From an uncultured Acidimicrobiaceae bacterium (GTDB lineage Bacteria; Actinomycetota; Acidimicrobiia; Acidimicrobiales; Microtrichaceae): a DNA stretch of 10,526 bases. Made by a program: the position numbers and the translations under genes. The stretch spans positions 1 to 10,526 of the forward strand of contig CALMLJ010000693.1 of assembly GCA_937868025.1 (NCBI GenBank), written 5' to 3'. Positions 1-7,600 of this stretch are shown here, in pieces. Each line of letters begins with the position of its first letter. The stretch's first letter is position 1. The notes beneath the pieces were generated by a model. That model saw nothing but the letters and a program-made list of their open reading frames with translations. It had not been told where the DNA came from and did not search any database.

Positions 1-3000
1 GGGTACAACGCGTTCGGTGAGACGACCCACGAGCGCGACGCTCGCGGCAACGTGACGACCCACACCTTCGACGAGCAGGGCCGCGAAACGCTGGTGACGT
101 TCCCCACGTACACGCCGCCCGGTGGCACAGCGATGACACCGACACAGTCTTCGACCTATGACCTGGTCGGCAACCTGATCACATCTGTGGACCGGCGCGG
201 CAAGACGTCGACGTTCAGCTTCGACAAGCTCAACCGCAACTACAAAGCGGTCACACCAGGATCGGCCCCGGGCTCGACGGTGACAACGTCCACGTTCTTC
301 GATCGGGTCGGCAACAAGGTGCGGACGATTGATCCCACCGGGGCCGTGACGCGATTCACGTACGACATGGCGAACCGGACTCGCACCCAGACAACAGAGT
401 TGCGCGAGGTTGGAGTGCCTTTGCCGAAGATGCTCACGTCGACGTTCGACTACGACTCGGTTGGCAACCAGACCTGGGCGAAGGACCCGTTGGGGAAGTT
501 GACGACCAAGACGTTCAACGGCGCCGGCCAGCAGCTCACGGTCACGGACCCCCTGTTCCACACGTCGTCGGTGACGATCAACAGCTTCGGCGAGACCGTG
601 AAGACCACCGACGCCACGAACATCGAGACAATCGCGGAGTTTGACCAGGCTGGCCGTCAGACGAAGTCGATCAACAAGGGCACAGGTGGAACCCAACCTG
701 CATTGGCGACCGTCATGACCTACAACGGTCGCGGCATGCGGACGTCGACGACGTCGCCCGAAGGTCGCCCTGCTGTGGTCGAGTGGGACGCTGCAGGGCG
801 GATGAAGAAGGTGACAGTCGGGTCAGGTGCCGACAGTGCGTCGACCGAGCTGTTCTACGACGCTGCGGGCAACAACACCCGGGTCCGGGACGCGCGGGGC
901 AACGCAGCATCCTCCTCGGCGTTCGACACGATCCTCAACTATCAGTCGTGGAATCTCCTCGAGTCCAGGGTCGAACCACCGGCGCCAGCCGGACAGCCTG
1001 CAGCGAACCGGACGTGGACCACAAGCTATGACGGCGCCGGGCTCGTGACCAAGGAACAGCAACCCGGCTCGGTCGTGTTGAACCGTACGTACGACGACGC
1101 CGGACGTCCCCTCACCGAATCAGCGACCGGGGCGACGGGTTCGAGGACGTACGCGTACGACAACAACGGCCGGCCGACGTCGATCTCGCATCCGACCTCG
1201 GCGATCACGGTGACCTATGACGATCGAGGGCTACCCCGCACCATCAACGGCGGTGGAGGACTGACGCAGTACAAGTGGGACGACAACGGCCGTCTCGACC
1301 TCCGGACTGATCCCGCCGGTACCGCGGACCTGTCCTATGACGACGCCGGCCGCCTGATCGGCGAGACCGACCCGATCACCGGCGGCAACGCCGAGTACGG
1401 CTACGACAACGCCGGACGACGCGTCTACGTCGCCTCCAACGGACCCGGTGGCGTCCCGGCAAACACCCCAGTGCGGTGGACCGGCTACGACGACTATGGG
1501 CGCACCAGCTGGGACGTTATGCCTGACATCAACGGTGGCGGCGACGAGTACGCCCGCGCATACCAGTACGACAACGACGGCAACCAGACCAGCACCATGG
1601 TCTGGGGAAACTCCAACCCCGCGGACAACGGCTTCCAATACGGCAGCTACAACACCCGCGGCGAACTTGCTTCGTGGACCGACACTGCCGGCGCCACCAC
1701 CAACTACACGTACGACGAGGCAGGCAACCGCACCGGTGTCGGCGCGACGACCTACGCTTATGACGCCCAGAACCGGCTCACCTCCGGTGGGGGCGCGACC
1801 TACACGTGGACCGATCGCGGCACACTGGCATCTGTGACCTCGGGCGGAACCACAACCAACAGCACGTTCGATGTGTACGGCCAAGCCCTCACCAACGGCA
1901 CCGTCACCATGACCTACGACGGCCTCGGACGCATCGCCACCCGCAACGGCACTGCGTTCACCTACTCTGGACAGAGCCTCGACCCAGTCAGCGATGGGGC
2001 GTGGGTCACGAACCACAGCCTCGACGGCACCGTCCTGTCGGCCAAGCAGGTGGGCGGTGCGAACGCACGGTGGGCGGTCGTCGACTCGCATCGCAATGTC
2101 GCCGGGCTCCGCAACCCCGTGACTGGGCTCGTTGACAACTCCACCAACTTCAACCCGTTCGGGGTCAAGACCTCGACAACGGGGTCGCTGTCGACGACGG
2201 TCGGGTTCCAAGGCGACTACACCGACCCCACCACCGCAGAAGTCTGGATGGGAGCCCGCCACTACCGACCATCCACGGCAACGTTCACGTCACGCGACAG
2301 CTACGGCGGCCGTCTCGACAACCCCATCAGCCTCAACCGCTACACCTACGCCCACAACAACCCACTCAACAACTGGGATCCGAACGGTCACATGGCAGCG
2401 GCCTCGAGCTATCAGTCGTCGGACGAGTACTGGGCTGCGGTCGGCTCGGCGATCGCGCAGGCCCGCGAGGACAATCGGCGCTGGTTCTACCAGATCGCTG
2501 TAAACAACGGGGCGGAGGCCCAGTTTGATGTCTGGTGGGCGGAATACCAGACCTCAGTCCTTGACCCACAGTTTGGGCAAATTCTGATCGCGGCGGACGC
2601 AGCCTGGCGAGCCTCACACCCGAGAACATCGACGCTGAGCGCGCCAACACCGTCCGGTGTGCAAAACATCTCAGGCCCCAAGTCTCCCATCGTGCCGCAT
2701 GACCTATCGACGTACCCGAGCGCTGCAAGATGCCGACCCGATCAGCCGAAGTATCCCTCGCCCGGCACGACCTCGCCGACAACCACCATTCTCCCGGCGA
2801 AGCTACCGTGCCCGTTCGGCAACACGCCAGGCTTTTGGGATCGCCTCGAGCAGATGGGGAGAATCGCCGCCGGCTCCTTTGAGTGCACCCTCAACTCACC
2901 GCTCTCCTTGGAACAGTGCCAAAGGGTGATGTCTATCGCCATCGACTCGGAGAACCAGGGCGACTACTACGCATCATTCTGGTCACGCGAGTTTGGCACA

Positions 3001-3339
3001 ATCACCGCCAGTGAGCAGGACGCCATCAGGAACGCGATCTCACATGCCCTCTTCATTGGGCGAGTGGCACTTCAGTTCGGAGATCAGATCGCGTGGGATC
3101 TAGGGCTCCGGACCGAGTTGTGGGAAGGCGTGCTCGGGTCGGCCTGCAAGTTCGGCAGCACGGACACGACTGTGGATTTGCAGAATAACCTCATCGGTAT
3201 CGGATTCAGCCAGCAGATTCGACGTGAACACGGCGGCGACCAACAGCTCGTCGAGAGAATCATCGATTCCTATGCGACGTTGCGGCGTACTACGAACGGT
3301 TGCAATGGCGACATCATCAACATCGGGGCTCAGTTCTGA
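1..3339 (+). CDS. RHS/YD-repeat protein with variable toxin-like C-terminus (5' partial)
   Basis: Frame 1 is open from the first base and the residues before the GTG at 52 already read as RHS repeat, so the gene begins left of the window; 1112 residues are visible. Residues about 1-700 are a long run of YD repeats of the form YDxxGRxTxxxxxxG (for example YDDAGRPLTE, YDNNGRPTSI, YDEAGNRTGV). Known RHS proteins fold such repeats into a hollow beta-shell that encloses a toxin. Residues about 719-797 match the RHS repeat-associated core: PFG, then GARHYRPSTATFTSRDS, then LNRYTYAHNNPLNNWDPNG. After the core comes a 315-residue tail unlike the repeats. The overall design is that of WapA/Rhs polymorphic toxins, which are usually secreted or surface-bound. 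The N-terminal secretion signal is not visible. The stop TGA (3337-3339) shares its A with the ATG of the next gene, suggesting translational coupling. Family assignment is firm; the toxin role is inferred. Confidence 0.93.
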   Translation, partial: GYNAFGETTHERDARGNVTTHTFDEQGRETLVTFPTYTPPGGTAMTPTQSSTYDLVGNLITSVDRRGKTSTFSFDKLNRNYKAVTPGSAPGSTVTTSTFFDRVGNKVRTIDPTGAVTRFTYDMANRTRTQTTELREVGVPLPKMLTSTFDYDSVGNQTWAKDPLGKLTTKTFNGAGQQLTVTDPLFHTSSVTINSFGETVKTTDATNIETIAEFDQAGRQTKSINKGTGGTQPALATVMTYNGRGMRTSTTSPEGRPAVVEWDAAGRMKKVTVGSGADSASTELFYDAAGNNTRVRDARGNAASSSAFDTILNYQSWNLLESRVEPPAPAGQPAANRTWTTSYDGAGLVTKEQQPGSVVLNRTYDDAGRPLTESATGATGSRTYAYDNNGRPTSISHPTSAITVTYDDRGLPRTINGGGGLTQYKWDDNGRLDLRTDPAGTADLSYDDAGRLIGETDPITGGNAEYGYDNAGRRVYVASNGPGGVPANTPVRWTGYDDYGRTSWDVMPDINGGGDEYARAYQYDNDGNQTSTMVWGNSNPADNGFQYGSYNTRGELASWTDTAGATTNYTYDEAGNRTGVGATTYAYDAQNRLTSGGGATYTWTDRGTLASVTSGGTTTNSTFDVYGQALTNGTVTMTYDGLGRIATRNGTAFTYSGQSLDPVSDGAWVTNHSLDGTVLSAKQVGGANARWAVVDSHRNVAGLRNPVTGLVDNSTNFNPFGVKTSTTGSLSTTVGFQGDYTDPTTAEVWMGARHYRPSTATFTSRDSYGGRLDNPISLNRYTYAHNNPLNNWDPNGHMAAASSYQSSDEYWAAVGSAIAQAREDNRRWFYQIAVNNGAEAQFDVWWAEYQTSVLDPQFGQILIAADAAWRASHPRTSTLSAPTPSGVQNISGPKSPIVPHDLSTYPSAARCRPDQPKYPSPGTTSPTTTILPAKLPCPFGNTPGFWDRLEQMGRIAAGSFECTLNSPLSLEQCQRVMSIAIDSENQGDYYASFWSREFGTITASEQDAIRNAISHALFIGRVALQFGDQIAWDLGLRTELWEGVLGSACKFGSTDTTVDLQNNLIGIGFSQQIRREHGGDQQLVERIIDSYATLRRTTNGCNGDIINIGAQF
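2391..3339 (+). other. Variable C-terminal (putative toxin) region of the RHS protein
   Basis: This is the part after the RHS core (residues about 797-1112 of the visible protein). It starts with a helical stretch rich in Trp and Ala, passes through a Pro/Ser/Thr-rich linker near residues 915-935, and ends in a helical domain. That domain has RNAISHALF (His at residue 1015), a downstream ELWEG, and DTTVDLQNNLIG (Asp1059, Asn1062, Asn1063, Gly1066). The spacing RxAxxHA ... E ... DLxNNxxG recalls a domain seen at the end of some WapA/RHS-type proteins (I believe the one called DUF6973). The biochemical activity of that domain is not known to me, and the match is from memory. The tail holds six cysteines (first at residue 911), whereas the visible part before it has none. 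It also uses more A/T-ending codons than the repeats. Cleavage after the core would release it as an effector. Confidence 0.6.
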
Positions 3340-3941
3340 TGTGGCGGGGTCGGACGCTCGCTGTTGTGGTGACGTGGACGTTGGCCATGTCGGTCGGTGC
3401 CTGTGGCGCCGATCGCGAGGTCGATGTCGTTGCTGGTGACAGTGCGGTCACCGATGTAGCGATTCCGGTCCGCGACACGGGCGACACGGATCTCTGCGCG
3501 CGCATTAGAAGCGGTGAGGAGGAAGCCGCTAAGGCAGTCCGAGAAGAACGACCGCCCCGCTCTCGGGACCGACTCTCTGATCCAGTGATTTGCGCGATCC
3601 TCAGCAACAACCTGCCTGTAGCCCAGGTCTTGGTCGACCTCGACTACGACCTGAACTGGCGCATACCTGAGGATCCGCCAGTGATGTCAGTCTTCAATGT
3701 TGGCGATGTCGACAGCATCGCACCGACCTTCGACGGGGGTACGTGGACCGAGCGGCGCCGAGCCGTGCTCAGACTCTTCCTCGACAACGGCCTTGACGCC
3801 TGCGAACGGTACAGCACGGGCACCGCAGCCGGAGAGACCGCGTACGAGGTGGCGAAGTCGGCGGGAGAGTTGAACACCGTTCGACTCTATGAGGACGAAG
3901 GTGCAGACTGCTCGGGCTCCCGGGCTACAGGTGGTTCGTGA
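3339..3941 (+). CDS. Ankyrin-like lipoprotein, candidate immunity protein
   Basis: This 200-residue protein starts at the ATG overlapping the stop of the RHS gene (TGATG). A TTG 39 bases upstream is also in frame but would spoil the signal peptide. Residues 1-22 form a lipoprotein signal: basic MWRGR, a hydrophobic stretch, and a lipobox VGAC with the lipidated Cys at 22. The mature part resembles degenerate ankyrin repeats: LCARIRSGE near 52, an ILSNNLPVAQVLVDLDYDLN unit near 86-105, VLRLFLDNGLDAC near 143-155, and ETAYEVAKSAGELNTVRLYEDEGADC near 166-191. Four more cysteines (53, 85, 155, 191) could form disulfides. Ankyrin-type immunity proteins are a known class beside polymorphic toxins. 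Position, coupling and repeat type together suggest it neutralises the RHS tail at the outer face of the membrane. The lipoprotein call is strong; the ankyrin fold is probable; the immunity role is inferred. Confidence 0.78.
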   Translation: MWRGRTLAVVVTWTLAMSVGACGADREVDVVAGDSAVTDVAIPVRDTGDTDLCARIRSGEEEAAKAVREERPPRSRDRLSDPVICAILSNNLPVAQVLVDLDYDLNWRIPEDPPVMSVFNVGDVDSIAPTFDGGTWTERRRAVLRLFLDNGLDACERYSTGTAAGETAYEVAKSAGELNTVRLYEDEGADCSGSRATGGS

Positions 3942-4069
3942 CACTCGCCGCAGTGAGGATCGAGAAGATGCGCGGCCAGAACGGTCCCTGACGAGTTGAC
4001 GTTCACGCGGTGCCGGTGATCTGGTTCCAGATGGGTTGACCGTTGCGGCGTGTCGTGTCGCCCGGCCAG
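3942..4069. other. Intergenic stretch between convergent genes
   Basis: I recognise no gene here. An open - strand frame continues from the recombinase relic, but its residues match nothing I know. The stretch holds one short perfect inverted repeat (4019-4032) and no U-run that would mark an intrinsic terminator. Confidence 0.4.
4019..4032. repeat. Short inverted repeat ATCTGG-TT-CCAGAT
   Basis: A perfect 6-bp inverted repeat with a 2-base centre, lying downstream of both the lipoprotein gene and the recombinase relic. A 2-base loop is too tight for a good hairpin and no T-tract follows on either strand, so a protein-binding palindrome or chance is as likely as a terminator. Confidence 0.25.
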
Positions 4070-4192
4070 CGGCGGCGAGGTGCCCTGGGAAGTGGCGATG
4101 CTATTGAGGCCCATGAGCCTGGCGACGGCGGTGACGTCGGCACCACCGGCGACGATGCGTGTTCTGCAGGTGTGGCGACGCCGGGCGAGATC
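4070..4192 (-). pseudogene. Remnant of a tyrosine recombinase/integrase C-terminus
   Basis: Reading the - strand gives a recognisable piece of the catalytic C-terminus of tyrosine recombinases: RRHTCRTRIVAGGADVTAV followed by ARLMGLNSIATSQ. In active enzymes of the actinobacterial type this region reads like LRHTxxTxLVxxGxDxxxVAxLMGHxxxxTTxxYT. The Arg-His-Thr of box II and the helical stretch remain. The later His of LMGH is Leu here, and the catalytic Tyr expected near GTSPP is missing. No N-terminal recombinase sequence precedes it: the upstream DNA is the intact small gene ending at 4191, whose stop overlaps the fragment by 2 bases in another frame. I read it as a dead relic of an integrase or transposon. 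A chance resemblance within a GC-rich shadow frame is the alternative, but the match over about 35 residues makes this less likely. Confidence 0.5.
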
Positions 4193-4200
4193 AGATCTCG
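4186..4200. repeat. Inverted repeat CGAGATC-A-GATCTCG
   Basis: A perfect 7-bp palindrome with a single central base, covering the stop codon (4191-4193) of the small - strand gene. It contains a GATC pair. The one-base centre rules out a normal hairpin terminator. It could be a junction scar beside the recombinase relic or chance. Confidence 0.25.
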
Positions 4201-4415
4201 GGGGTCGCCGTCCTGGCGTCGAGGATGTCGCGGGTTTCCTTCTCGGCGAGCACCGCGACGAACGACGGTGCTTTCGTGTCGCTGGCGATTCGAGCGACTG
4301 CCTCGGCGACGAGGCCACGGATCTCGGCCTGGTCGATGGTCGGGTAGTGCACGGCGAGGTTCTCGACGACGACGTCGATCGCTTCGTCGTAGTCGGGTTG
4401 CGGGAGGTCGGTCAT
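4191..4415 (-). CDS. Small three-helix-bundle-domain-like protein
   Basis: This gene encodes 74 residues starting at the ATG at 4415, chosen because AGGAG (4425-4421, - strand) lies 5 bases upstream. A longer frame reaching 4535 runs through non-coding-looking sequence. The protein has an acidic N-terminus (MTDLPQPDYDEAID) and then three amphipathic helices: AIDVVVENLAVHYP, IDQAEIRGLVAEAVARI and PSFVAVLAEKETRDIL. This pattern resembles a family of short actinobacterial proteins annotated as three-helix-bundle dimerization domain proteins, whose function is unknown to me. There are no membrane segments, cysteines or catalytic motifs. It is divergent from the synthetase gene at 4694 and ends in the recombinase relic. 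It may be a regulator or binding partner, but the sequence does not show of what. Confidence 0.7.
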   Translation of the reverse strand: MTDLPQPDYDEAIDVVVENLAVHYPTIDQAEIRGLVAEAVARIASDTKAPSFVAVLAEKETRDILDARTATPEI

Positions 4416-4452
4416 GGGGTCTCCTGAGTCGGACTGACGTGAGGTAAGCACC

Positions 4453-4474
4453 CTCAGGTGAACGCGGGGTGAAT
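4453..4474 (-). promoter_or_regulatory. PHO-box-like direct repeats (candidate PhoP site)
   Basis: On the - strand two adjacent 11-base units occur, ATTCACCCCGC (4474-4464) and GTTCACCTGAG (4463-4453). Streptomyces PhoP binds tandem 11-base repeats with a consensus close to GTTCAYYYRSG. By my count the second unit fits at 10 of 11 positions and the first at 8. The site lies 38-59 bases upstream of the small gene and about 220 bases upstream of the synthetase. The repeat is seen directly; binding by a PhoP homologue is inferred. Confidence 0.35.
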
Positions 4475-4495
4475 CCGTCGCCAAGACCGGGGGGA

Positions 4496-4514
4496 ACGTC
4501 ATCCTGACGTCATC
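4496..4514. repeat. Direct repeat ACGTCATC x2, with TGACGTCA palindrome
   Basis: ACGTCATC occurs at 4496-4503 and again at 4507-4514, an 11-bp period. The second copy forms the palindrome TGACGTCA (4505-4512), and a related TGACGTGA lies at 4435-4442. Sites on one face of the helix between divergent genes are typical of an operator. No known regulator is recognised. Confidence 0.3.
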
Positions 4515-4693
4515 TGCGCGCCGTTCGCTGTTCACTCGGCGACCATAGGTTCCGGGCCCGGAGGTGGCGGAGTGCGATCACGACGTTCGAGGGGCACGGA
4601 CGGCCCGAGTTCTGGTAGCCCGTTGCAGGTGTCCGAGACGACGACGTCGAGCAAGGCCGACGGCCCGGTGACCGTCGGGCTCTGCTGCGCCCC

Positions 4694-7600
4694 ATGACCG
4701 AGGTGCTGGCCGATCCGCTGCGTGGCGGGCCGTTCGCTCCGCCCGAGCGGACCCTGGTGGACGTCCTGATCGCCACGGCGCAACGGTTCCCCGAGGAGCC
4801 GGCGCTCGACGACGGCATCGGTGTCCTGTCGTACCGCGACCTCCTCGCGCACGTCGACGCGCTGGCGGAGCAACTCGTGGGCCACGGCGTCGGGCACGGG
4901 TCGCGGGTCGGGATCCGGATGTCGTCGGGCACGAACGACCTCTACATCGCGGTCCTCGCGACGTTGTGGGCGGGCGCCGCCTACGTCCCGGTCGACGCCG
5001 ACGATCCCGAGGAGCGGATCTCGCTCGTGTTGGGCGAAGCGGCAGTGACCGTGGTGGTGACCGACGGGCCCACCATCACGCCGACCGGGACCGGCACCGA
5101 TCCGGCCGACGGGGCCGAACGGCGCCCCGTGGCTCCCGACGACGACGCCTGGATCATCTTCACGTCGGGCTCCACCGGTGTGCCCAAGGGTGTGGCCGTC
5201 ACCCATCGCTCGGCCGCTGCCTTCGTCGACGCCGAGGCCCGCCTGTTCCTGGCCGGCGAACTCGACGATCCGCTCGGTCCGGGCGACCGGGTGCTGGCGG
5301 GATTGTCGGTCGCGTTCGACGCATCGTGTGAGGAGATGTGGTTGGCGTGGCGCTACGGCGGCTGCCTCGTTCCCGCACCCCGGTCGCTGGTCCGTTCGGG
5401 AATGGACCTCGGGCCGTGGCTCGTCAATCACGGCATCACCGTCGTCTCCACCGTCCCGACGCTGGTGGGGCTGTGGCCGGCCGACGCTCTCGACCACGTT
5501 CGACTGCTGATCTTCGGCGGCGAGGCGTGCCCGCCGGCGCTGGCGGAACGGGTCGCTGTGGGCGGGCGCGAGGTGTGGAACACCTACGGCCCGACCGAGG
5601 CGACGGTCGTGGCGTGCGCTGCACCGTTGACGGCCGACGGTCCGGTTCGGATTGGGTTGCCGCTCGCCGGCTGGGACCTCGCGGTCGTCGACGAGGCCGG
5701 CAACGAGGTGGAGCCCGGGGCCACCGGCGAGCTGGTCATCGGGGGAGTGGGCCTGGCCCGCTACCTCGACGCCGAGCGGGACGCCGAGCGGTTCGCCCCC
5801 ATGGAATCACTGGGGTGGGACCGCGCCTACCGCAGTGGCGATCTGGTGGTGCGCGACCCCGAGGGGCTCCTGTTCGTCGGGCGGGCCGACGACCAGGTGA
5901 AGCTCGGCGGCCGTCGCATCGAGCTCGGCGAGGTCGACGCCGCGCTGCTGGAGCTTCCGGGCGTGACGAGCGCCGCCGCGGTCGTGCAGCACACCGGTGT
6001 CGGGCACCAGGTGCTGGTCGGCTACCTCGTGGGCGACGACCTCGACCTGCGGGCGGCGACCGAGTCGTTGCGCCGTTCGCTCCCCGCTGCGCTGGTACCG
6101 CTCCTGACGGTGTGCGACGAGATCCCCGTTCGCACGTCCGGCAAGGTCGACCGCGCTGCGTTGCCGTGGCCCCTCGTGGGGCGCGACGACGAAGCCGACG
6201 CGGCGTTGCACGGCTCGGTCGGTTGGCTCGCCGAGCGGTGGGCCGACGTGCTCGGGGTGCGCGTGGGGAGCCTCGACGAGGACTTCTTCGAGCTCGGCGG
6301 CGGGAGCCTCGCTGCTGCCCAGCTCGTGTCGGTCCTGCGCGAGGAATACCCCCAGGCGACCGTGGCGGACATCTACGGCTTCCCCCGGCTCGCAGCGATG
6401 GCGGACCGGATGGAGGAGTTGCGCGCCATCGGCCAACCCGAGGGCCGGGCGTGGGTTCGGCGGACCCCCCGCCCGACGCAGGGGCTGCAGCTCGTGTTGA
6501 CGTTGGCGCTGCAGACGGTCGTCGGACTCCGCTGGCTGGTCTGGACCCTCACGCTCACCGGAGCGCTCGCCCGGTTCGCCGACGTCGCGTGGGTGCCGAC
6601 CGTGTCGTGGTGGTGGGTGGCCGTCGGATGGCTCGCGCTGATCTCGCCCTTCGGCCGGATGGCGCTCGCTGCGACCGGGGCGCGGCTGCTCCTCCGCGGC
6701 GTCGGGCCCGGCACCTACCCGCGTGGCGGCAGCGTGCACGTCCGCATCTGGGCCGTCGAGCAGCTGGCCGAGGCCGCCGGTGCCGCGAACCTCGCCGGCG
6801 CACCGTGGATCAGCTACTACGCGCGGGCCCTCGGAGCGAAGGTGGGCAAGGGCGTCGACCTGCACACGCTGCCGCCGGTCACCGGCCTGTTGACGCTCGG
6901 CGACGGAGCGTCGGTCGAACCCGAGGTCGATCTCGCCGGGTACTGGCTCGACGGCGACGAACTCCGCGTCGGGCGCGTCACGATCGGCGCGGGCGCGACG
7001 ATCGGCTCCCGCACGACCCTGCTCCCCGGCACCGAGATCGGCCGCGACGCCGAGGTGCTCGCCGGGTCGGCCGTCAGCGGTCGGGTCCCGGCTCGGGAGC
7101 GCTGGTCGGGCTCGCCGGCGCGGCGGGTCAGCAAGGCGAAGCCGCCGTGGCCCGAGGAGCGCCCACCGCGGCGTCCCATCTGGGTCCTCGCCTACGGAGC
7201 GGCGTCGGGTGCGATGGCGCTCCTCCCGTTGATCGCTGCGGCGGTCGGCGGCGCCGTCCTCGGCTGGGCCGTCCGCGACGCCGACGATCTCGGCTCAGCG
7301 CTCGTCCGGGCATTGGTCGCGGTGCCCGTCGCGACGGTTGCGGGGCTCGTCACGCTCGCGTTCCTGACGTTGGCGGGGGTGCGGCTGCTCGGCATCGGTG
7401 TGCGCGAGGGAACGTTCGCGGTGCGGAGCCGCATCGGCTGGCAGGTGTGGGCAACCGAGCGTCTCCTCGACGCGGCGCGGACCCAGCTCTTCCCGATGTA
7501 CGCCAGCTTGATCACACCGTGGTGGCTCCGGGCGCTCGGAGCGAAGATCGGTTCGGGCGTCGAGGCGTCGACGGTGCTGCTGCTCCCGAAGATGACCACG

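Larger units (their letters stand above)
4416..4693. promoter_or_regulatory. Divergent intergenic region upstream of the small gene and the synthetase
   Basis: This 278-bp region separates two divergent genes and must hold at least one promoter for each. It contains two sets of direct repeats with an 11-bp period (4453-4474 and 4496-4514). No convincing -35/-10 pair was found; a TAGGTT at 4546-4551 has only a poor partner upstream. No clear Shine-Dalgarno precedes the synthetase ATG, so that start may rely on weak initiation or sit close to the transcript end. An in-frame TAG at 4616-4618 and the absence of another ATG or GTG in frame before 4694 support the chosen start. Confidence 0.5.

Noticed and set aside
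1231..2262. 343-codon open frame on the - strand inside the RHS gene
   Set aside because: It lies antisense to clear YD repeats; its translation is Val/Gly/Ala-rich low-complexity sequence with no recognisable domain, as expected from a repetitive high-GC gene.
1..2390. Short repeated DNA words that could suggest a CRISPR array or tandem repeats
   Set aside because: They encode the YD repeats of one continuous reading frame, with variable lengths and no constant spacers.
4043..4447. Two overlapping + strand open frames in the region between the blocks
   Set aside because: They are antisense to the small three-helix gene, which has a good ribosome-binding site and a sensible helical product; their own products are Arg/Gly-rich and featureless.
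4416..4535. Forty-residue N-terminal extension of the small - strand gene
   Set aside because: The extension would read through the Shine-Dalgarno and the repeat region, and the ATG at 4415 with AGGAG five bases upstream is a better start.
4524..4551. Possible sigma-70-type promoter (TTCGCT, then TAGGTT) for the synthetase
   Set aside because: The -35 match is poor, the spacing is 16, and TAnnnT hexamers occur by chance; the evidence is too weak to annotate.
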